Assembly (NCBI GenBank): GCA_047618505.1
Contig: JBLHLB010000135.1
Coordinates: 1 to 9,945, forward strand
Direction of reading: 5' to 3'
Origin: JBLHLB01 sp047618505
GTDB lineage: Bacteria > Planctomycetota > UBA1135 > GCA-002686595
DNA length: 9,945 bases
Each line of letters begins with the position of its first letter. The first letter of the stretch is position 1. The notes beneath the pieces are model-generated. The model was not told the origin of the DNA. It worked only from the letters and a program-made list of their open reading frames with translations, and ran no database searches. A program made the translations under genes and the position numbers. Shown here piece by piece: positions 5,758 through 9,945 of this stretch.

Positions 5758-6657
5758 CTACTGGATCGGTGAGATAAAGCCCTTGGGCTTGATTGTCAGA
5801 AGGGAGCATTCGACCTGGTCCAGGACCTTCTCGGCTGTGTTGCCCATCAGCAGGCCGGCCACGCCCTTGCGCGAAACGGTCCCCATGACGAGCAGCTCCG
5901 GCTTGAGCGCTTTCACGCCCTGGGTGATCGCGCGCGAAGGCGCATCCCGGCCAACGTGCAGCTGAGTCTTAGGCTTATCGGAAAGGGATGCGAGCAGATC
6001 GTTAATTTGTTGCTCTGCCCCGCTCTGCAGCTCCGCCAGAGTCTCCTTCACGCGCTCTTCTGCGAAGGACTCTGACATCTGAACACTAAGGGGGATTTGC
6101 CAGGCGTGGACGACGTCGAGGTCGCAGTCGCTCAGGCTTGCGATGGAAGCGGCCAACTCTACGGCCAAGTCCCCCACTTCGGACTGGTCAGTCGCCGCCA
6201 TGATGCGCCGATGCACCATGGGAGCATCTGGTTTGACGACCCAAACGGGAACGGGCGATTTACGCATCAGTTTGCGCGACACGCTGCCCAGCCTCCCCGA
6301 TCCGGAGTCGTTGCGACGCGCGACAATGATGAGGTCGTTGTCGCCGCGGTTGCAGCGCTGGATCATCTCGACCCAAACGCGCCCCTCGACCGTGAGAAGT
6401 TCCACGGGTACATCGCTGGCCCGGTAGTCCTGGGCCAGGTCATTCAGGGCCTTGGTTCCAGCAGCAGAGAGCCCCTTGCGCAGGTACTCGCGCTCCTCAT
6501 AGAGGTCGGCCCAGGTTGAGTGCAGCAGCGTCAAAGAAGCCCCTGTCTCACGCGCGAGCCACTCTGCCTGCAGTGCAGCCCGGCGGCTGCCTTCCGAAAT
6601 GGCGTCGCCCGCCATGTTGAGGTCGACGCCGACCAGGATTTTTTGGAATCGTTTCAT
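5758..6657 (-). CDS. Tandem-domain universal stress protein (UspE-like)
   Basis: The product is 299 residues with two fused Usp domains, about 5-143 and 149-291, each starting with the typical beta-strand (KILVGVDLN; RIMAATDQSE). The second domain keeps a nucleotide-binding loop of the Usp type, GTVSRKGVAGLLMGNTAEKV (259-278), resembling E. coli UspE (GTVGRTGISAAFLGNTAEQV). The first domain's equivalent (ARRNDSGSGRLGSVSRKL) is less canonical. These cytoplasmic proteins are induced by starvation or stress and usually act by binding ATP or other ligands; the partner here cannot be told. The ATG at 6655-6657 has a good ribosome site, GGAGA, 6 bases upstream, which fixes the start. It is the last gene of the minus-strand block, separated from pgi by about 350 bases containing a terminator-like hairpin, so it is probably transcribed alone. 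Its stop lies 21 bases from the convergent ychF stop. Confidence 0.93.
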   Translation of the reverse strand: MKRFQKILVGVDLNMAGDAISEGSRRAALQAEWLARETGASLTLLHSTWADLYEEREYLRKGLSAAGTKALNDLAQDYRASDVPVELLTVEGRVWVEMIQRCNRGDNDLIIVARRNDSGSGRLGSVSRKLMRKSPVPVWVVKPDAPMVHRRIMAATDQSEVGDLAVELAASIASLSDCDLDVVHAWQIPLSVQMSESFAEERVKETLAELQSGAEQQINDLLASLSDKPKTQLHVGRDAPSRAITQGVKALKPELLVMGTVSRKGVAGLLMGNTAEKVLDQVECSLLTIKPKGFISPIQ

Positions 6658-6726
6658 GGTTGTTCTCCGTGCCTACCAAGCCGAGCACTGGCTCCGCCCG
6701 AATCAACATTACTTCACTTTACGATC

Positions 6727-6732
6727 CTTATA
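6727..6732 (-). promoter_or_regulatory. Candidate -10 box for the universal stress gene
   Basis: On the minus strand the sequence GATATAAGG (6726-6734) contains TATAAG, resembling a sigma-70 -10 element, in the AT-rich patch about 70 bases upstream of the usp start codon. I see no good -35 hexamer at the usual spacing, so the call is tentative. Confidence 0.25.
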
Positions 6733-6767
6733 TCCCCTATGAGGCAGAAAAGTTGGTGTTCGTACCC

Positions 6768-6801
6768 AAAAAGTAGGGGGCCAAGGTGGCTCTCGGCCCC
6801 C
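6768..6801 (-). terminator. Rho-independent terminator-like hairpin after pgi
   Basis: Read on the minus strand, GGGGGCC (6801-6795) and GGCCCCC (6782-6776) form a perfect 7-bp GC stem with a 12-base loop, followed by TAC and five T (6772-6768). It lies about 205 bases past the pgi stop and upstream of the stress-gene promoter patch, as expected for the end of the fhs-yugP-pgi transcript. Confidence 0.6.
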
Positions 6802-7005
6802 GAGGGCGGGTTTGAGTTCGAGTCGGGCCCTGCTCTAAATCAGACCTAGACCCGGGCACCCAGGGCCAATCACCCCCGTCCTCCACCCCTTGGACTGGCT
6901 GGGCTCCTGGCGGTGTCACCGCCCGCCGTCAACTTCTCGCCAAGGGGCCCGGCGACACGCCAAAGGGTCAGGCGTCAATTCCAGACTCCGCCGCCCGGCT
7001 CCTCC

Positions 7006-8397
7006 CTAGACCACGCGCGGCGTTCCGCCGGAGGCCTGTTCGATCTCGGCGCGGCGCGCTTCGAAGCCGGCCCGTCCCATCAGGGCATAGGCCGCCACCT
7101 TGCCCGCCTCGACTCCCGGTTGGTTGAAGGCATCCACATCGTAGTGCTCCCCCATCACTGCCACCGACAGCTCCAGCAGCTGGATCATCTGTCCGATCGA
7201 ATGGGCATTGACCGAGGACATGCTCAAGGTCGCGTTGGGTCGTTGGGCTTCGGTCAGGGCGATGCGGGTTCCGTCGCGTTCGGCGTCGAAGAGTTCGTTC
7301 AAGGTGCGACCGCCAAGGTAGTGCACGCCTTCAAGGTCCGGGTAGGCCTCGGGTACGGTGACCGTATGGGAGGGCACGTCAACGGCGAGGAAAGTGAACC
7401 ACTTGTCGAAGGGGCCCTCGGCGTAGAGCTGGACCTGGCTGTGCTGGTCAGTCACTCCGACGGCACGGATCGGTGTCGGACCGCGGAAGACATCGGCACC
7501 GGCGCGGTCGACGCGCTTGCCAATCGATTCCGCCAGGAGCTGCGAATACCAATCTGACATGTCGCGCAGGCGATGGCTGTAGGAGAAGGTCACGTTCATG
7601 ACCTTGCCCTTCTTCTCGTGCAGCAGCCATTGAACCGCCGCATGCACTAGGGCGGGGTTCTCCAGGTACTCCTCACTGCGGCAGCGCTCATCCATGTCGG
7701 CCGCGCCCTTCAGCAGCTCGAGGATGTCGATGCCCACTAGAGCGGATGGCACAAGACCGACCGGCGAAAGGACACTGAAGCGTCCGCCGACACCGTCGGG
7801 GACCACGAAGGAGCGGTAGCCGTCCCGTGAAACGATCTCGCGCAGCACACCGTTTGTCTCATCCGTCGTGATGACGAGGTGCTCCCCATGCGCTTCTTCA
7901 CCCAGGGCTTCAATCAGGGCCTGGCGGAAGATCAGGAACTGGCTCATCGTCTCGGCGGTTCCACCGGACTTTGAAATCACATTGAAGATCGTCTTGGTGG
8001 GATCGACCGATCGCAGGAATTCCCCCACCAGGTCCGGGTCGACATTGTCCAGAACGTAGAGCTGGGGCGTTCCCGCCGGACGCATCTCGCCGTGGAAAGG
8101 ACTGTTCAGCGCCGTGTGCAACGCGATGTTCCCGAGGGCAGAACCACCGATCCCGAGGACGCAGACATTCTCGAATTGACCGGCAACCGAGCTGGCGAAG
8201 TCGAGGATTTCGACTGCGCTTTCTAGTTGATGCGGAAGGTCCATCCAGCGCAGGTCCGCCTCGCGCCGCCCTTGAACGGCGGCAAGGGCGGCGATCGATT
8301 GCGCCTCCATACCTCCCAGCTCAGCCTCACTCAGTCCGTGCTCGGAGCCGATGGCGTCTGCCATGACATTGGTGTAGTCGAATCGGATCGCACTCAC
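7006..8397 (-). CDS. pgi: Glucose-6-phosphate isomerase
   Basis: This enzyme interconverts glucose-6-phosphate and fructose-6-phosphate in glycolysis and gluconeogenesis. The product is 463 residues from GTG 8397, close to the shorter Pgi class (about 450 residues) rather than the 550-residue E. coli type. Numbering from that start, visible motifs are GIGGSALG (82-89), SKSGGT for phosphate binding (142-147), GGR (204-206), catalytic Glu 290 in QLLAESIGK, His 319 in TDQHSQVQ, and Lys 433 in the signature FNQPGVEAGK. All catalytic residues I can check are present. Start choice: an upstream GTG at 8421 would add eight residues but has no ribosome site, while GGAG sits 9 bases before GTG 8397. 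The gene follows the YugP-type gene by about 115 bases and may share a transcript with it; a hairpin terminator lies beyond its stop. Confidence 0.95.
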   Translation of the reverse strand: MSAIRFDYTNVMADAIGSEHGLSEAELGGMEAQSIAALAAVQGRREADLRWMDLPHQLESAVEILDFASSVAGQFENVCVLGIGGSALGNIALHTALNSPFHGEMRPAGTPQLYVLDNVDPDLVGEFLRSVDPTKTIFNVISKSGGTAETMSQFLIFRQALIEALGEEAHGEHLVITTDETNGVLREIVSRDGYRSFVVPDGVGGRFSVLSPVGLVPSALVGIDILELLKGAADMDERCRSEEYLENPALVHAAVQWLLHEKKGKVMNVTFSYSHRLRDMSDWYSQLLAESIGKRVDRAGADVFRGPTPIRAVGVTDQHSQVQLYAEGPFDKWFTFLAVDVPSHTVTVPEAYPDLEGVHYLGGRTLNELFDAERDGTRIALTEAQRPNATLSMSSVNAHSIGQMIQLLELSVAVMGEHYDVDAFNQPGVEAGKVAAYALMGRAGFEARRAEIEQASGGTPRVV

Positions 8398-8406
8398 GGG
8401 GGGCTG

Positions 8407-8410
8407 CTCC
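8407..8410 (-). promoter_or_regulatory. Ribosome binding site that favours the downstream GTG start of pgi
   Basis: GGAG on the minus strand lies 9 bases before GTG 8397-8395. The alternative GTG at 8421-8419 is preceded only by CCAGACCCTAC, with no Shine-Dalgarno. The family pattern (short N-terminus, then AIRFDYTNV) also suits the shorter form. Evidence is modest because several genes here lack ribosome sites. Confidence 0.45.
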
Positions 8411-8513
8411 ACTAGGGTCACGTAGGGTCTGGAAACGATCGAGGCAGGAAGTCAGCAGGGTAAAGCTCGCCGGCCTCTGGACCAAGTGCCGAGGAAATCG
8501 GCCAGGCGAATCT

Positions 8514-9212
8514 CTAGCGCCGTGACACGCGCAAAAGCAGAACCGCCAGGGTCATCATGGAGCTCAAGGCCGCGGCTACATAGGTCAGTGCGGCTGCCCC
8601 AAGTACCTTCGAGACGCCCCGTGCTTCCTCATCCGTCTGAACGATTCCTGTCTCCGCGAGGACCGCCTTCGCGCGCCTCGAGGCATCGAATTCCACGGGC
8701 AGGGTCACCAATTGAAACAACACAACCATGGAGAAAAGACCCACGCCGACCTTCATTAGGGTCTCTCCCAAGAAGGGCGATCCCCCCATGAGGATGAGGC
8801 CGCCGATGAAGGGCAGAACCCACATCCGGTTTCCAATCGTCACGACGGGGACTAGGGCGGAGCGCAGTCCCAGGGGAGCATAGGCCTGCGCGTGCTGAAT
8901 CGCGTGCCCCGCTTCATGGGCCGCAACAGCAATCGATGAGATGGACTGACCATCATAGACCTCGGGTGACAGACGCAGAGTCTTCACTCGAGGATCGTAG
9001 TGATCACTCAGGAAGCCCTGGTGGCGTTCGATCGACACATCGGTGGCACCTCCTGCGCGGGCCACAGCCATGGCAGCCTGGGCCCCGGTCATGCCACTGC
9101 GCACGCCGACCTTGGAGTACTTGTTGAAGTTGCTCTTTACACGCCAGGAGGCCCAGGCACACAGAGCGCCACCAAGGACCATCGCGGCAATGTAGAGGGG
9201 GTCGAAGTACAT
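8514..9212 (-). CDS. YugP-type membrane zinc metallopeptidase
   Basis: The product is 232 residues, the usual size for the YugP/zinc-dependent peptidase family (neutral zinc metallopeptidase, PF04298-type). It has an N-terminal TM helix (about 5-25), then the soluble catalytic segment with HEAGH at 99-103 inside SSIAVAAHEAGHAIQHAQ. Two or three more hydrophobic helices follow (about 120-145, 150-172, 205-228). Between the last two is the family's conserved TLPVEFDASRRA, whose Glu 174 is the likely third zinc ligand. The substrate of this family is not established. The start ATG 9212 agrees with the family N-terminus (MYFDP-like); GAGAT lies about 9 bases upstream as a weak ribosome site. It begins 58 bases after the fhs stop and precedes pgi, suggesting co-transcription without an obvious functional link. 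Confidence 0.92.
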   Translation of the reverse strand: MYFDPLYIAAMVLGGALCAWASWRVKSNFNKYSKVGVRSGMTGAQAAMAVARAGGATDVSIERHQGFLSDHYDPRVKTLRLSPEVYDGQSISSIAVAAHEAGHAIQHAQAYAPLGLRSALVPVVTIGNRMWVLPFIGGLILMGGSPFLGETLMKVGVGLFSMVVLFQLVTLPVEFDASRRAKAVLAETGIVQTDEEARGVSKVLGAAALTYVAAALSSMMTLAVLLLRVSRR

Positions 9213-9231
9213 AGAATCAATCTCGTCGCAA

Positions 9232-9262
9232 GGGGATTAGGGGGGCCGGGAATCCGGGAGGG
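9232..9262 (+). other. Potential G-quadruplex motif between fhs and the metallopeptidase gene
   Basis: The plus strand has five G tracts (GGGG, GGGGGG, GGG, GGG, GGG) with loops of 4, 2, 5 and 1 bases. It lies on the template strand for the minus-strand genes, starting 20 bases upstream of the peptidase start codon and ending 8 bases from the fhs stop. The corresponding mRNA is C-rich. Folding is untested. Confidence 0.55.
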
Positions 9263-9270
9263 CCGTTCTC

Positions 9271-9945
9271 TTAGAACAAGCCGCTGATTTCTCCACTGTC
9301 ATCCACATCGATGCCACGGTAGGCGGGCTTACGGCCTAGCCCAGGCATGGTCAGAATATCACCGGCAAGGGGCACTAGGAATCCGGCGCCGGCCAGGAGT
9401 CGCACTTCGCGGATGGGGAAGACAAAGCCCGTGGGACGCCCTTTGAATTGAGCATCGTGGGACAGGCTATACTGAGTCTTCGCAACACACACAGGGAGGT
9501 GACCGTAGCCCCGCTCCGAGTAGCGCAGGATCTCCTTGCTTGCGCGGGGGGAGAATTGAACCGAGCCAGCGCCATAGACCTCCGTCGCCAAACGGTGAAT
9601 CTTCTCCTGTAGCGGCAGTTCCGCCCCGTAGAGGTGGCGGAAGTCGGCCTTGCCCTGGTCGCAAACACGCACAACGGCCTCGGCCAGGTCCACGCCACCC
9701 GCACTGCCGTCGACAAATACAGTGCTCGTGGCGACCTCAACCGCACCGGCCGCCAGGGCGCTCTTCTTGATCAGCTCGATTTCCGCATCCGTGTCGTTCG
9801 GGAAGCGGTTGACTGCAACGATGGCGGGCACGCCATGTAGAGCGAGGGTAGCCAGCTGTGCCTCGAGGTTAACTATGCCCTCTTCCAGGGCTACGAGGTC
9901 TTCACGCAGAAGAGCCTCCGGGAGCGGCGCCCCGGGCTTCAGGGG
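9271..9945 (-). CDS. fhs: Formate-tetrahydrofolate ligase, C-terminal part (5' end outside window)
   Basis: This enzyme uses ATP to join formate to tetrahydrofolate, giving 10-formyl-THF for purine and one-carbon metabolism. The window holds 224 C-terminal residues of a protein usually near 555. The frame stays open to the window's right edge (…NLEAQLATLALHGVPAIVA), so the GTG at 9831 is internal. Diagnostic segments are VPAIVAVNRFPNDTDAE, an EVYGAGSVQFSP block, LPVCVAKTQYSLSHD, GRPTGFVFPIREVRL, GAGFLVPLAGDILTMPGLGRKPA, and the closing acidic ISGLF tail. All match the Fhs C-terminal domain and no frame break is seen. By itself it does not show acetogenesis, since many bacteria use Fhs only for biosynthesis or formate assimilation. 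It is the upstream member of the fhs-yugP-pgi block. Confidence 0.96.
   Translation of the reverse strand, partial: PLKPGAPLPEALLREDLVALEEGIVNLEAQLATLALHGVPAIVAVNRFPNDTDAEIELIKKSALAAGAVEVATSTVFVDGSAGGVDLAEAVVRVCDQGKADFRHLYGAELPLQEKIHRLATEVYGAGSVQFSPRASKEILRYSERGYGHLPVCVAKTQYSLSHDAQFKGRPTGFVFPIREVRLLAGAGFLVPLAGDILTMPGLGRKPAYRGIDVDDSGEISGLF

Larger units (their letters stand above)
6658..7005 (-). other. Intergenic region between pgi and the universal stress gene
   Basis: These 348 bases hold no convincing gene; the open frames across it look like chance. The pgi-proximal part (about 6802-7005) is GC-rich with nothing recognisable. A hairpin plus T run lies at 6768-6801. The usp-proximal part (about 6700-6765) is the most AT-rich stretch in the window, fitting a promoter for the stress gene. 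The usp ribosome site is at 6664-6668. Confidence 0.6.

Noticed and set aside
5732..5762. AGTAG...CTACT inverted repeat between the convergent ychF and usp stops
   Set aside because: Five-base arms with a 21-base loop, formed mainly by the two stop codons; too weak for a terminator.
6913..7557. A 214-codon plus-strand open frame
   Set aside because: Mostly antisense to pgi, whose catalytic motifs are intact; the product has no recognisable features.

Overview
This looks like a chromosomal stretch of a moderately GC-rich, Gram-negative-type bacterium. It has no plasmid, phage or insertion-sequence genes, no CRISPR array, and no tRNA or rRNA that I can recognise. It carries ten protein genes, two of them cut by the window edges. 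Most are single-copy housekeeping genes: aspartate-semialdehyde dehydrogenase, the Obg-like ATPase YchF, glucose-6-phosphate isomerase and formate-tetrahydrofolate ligase. Mixed in are less characterised membrane genes. A YejM/PbgA-like inner-membrane sulfatase-fold protein suggests an envelope with an outer membrane. Weak or absent Shine-Dalgarno sequences and C-rich leaders are compatible with a Planctomycetota-like or other deep-branching lineage, but that placement is only inference.

Layout. The plus strand starts with the C-terminal half of an archaeal/fungal-type asd (3-569), then a five-TM plus sulfatase-domain protein of the YejM family (718-2655), then a zinc-ribbon, two-TM, bacterial PH-domain protein (2871-3536). 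A convergent junction at about 3540-3570 holds a GC-rich hairpin. On the minus strand sits a tightly coupled pair of unrecognised membrane genes: a tail-anchored protein with a tandem-repeat linker (3841-4434) and a small two-TM protein (3556-3840). The stop of the first abuts the start of the second. A divergent region of about 207 bp separates this pair from ychF (4642-5736, plus). That region contains a perfect 18-bp dyad, a C10 run and a potential G-quadruplex on the ychF template strand.

The rest is on the minus strand, read right to left: fhs (cut by the right edge, stop at 9271), a YugP-type zinc metallopeptidase (8514-9212), pgi (7006-8397 or 8421), a terminator-like hairpin (6768-6801), then a tandem universal stress protein with its own AT-rich upstream region (5758-6657). 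fhs-yugP-pgi may be co-transcribed, because the gaps are short and I see no strong terminator between them.

The parts most worth a second look are the uncharacterised tail-anchored/two-TM pair with its 12-bp repeat array, the YejM-like protein that keeps metal-site residues E. coli YejM lacks, the altered G4 motif in YchF, and the C-rich, Shine-Dalgarno-less leaders with template-strand G-quadruplex potential. None of these proves a new system. The gene pair is the best candidate for something undescribed.
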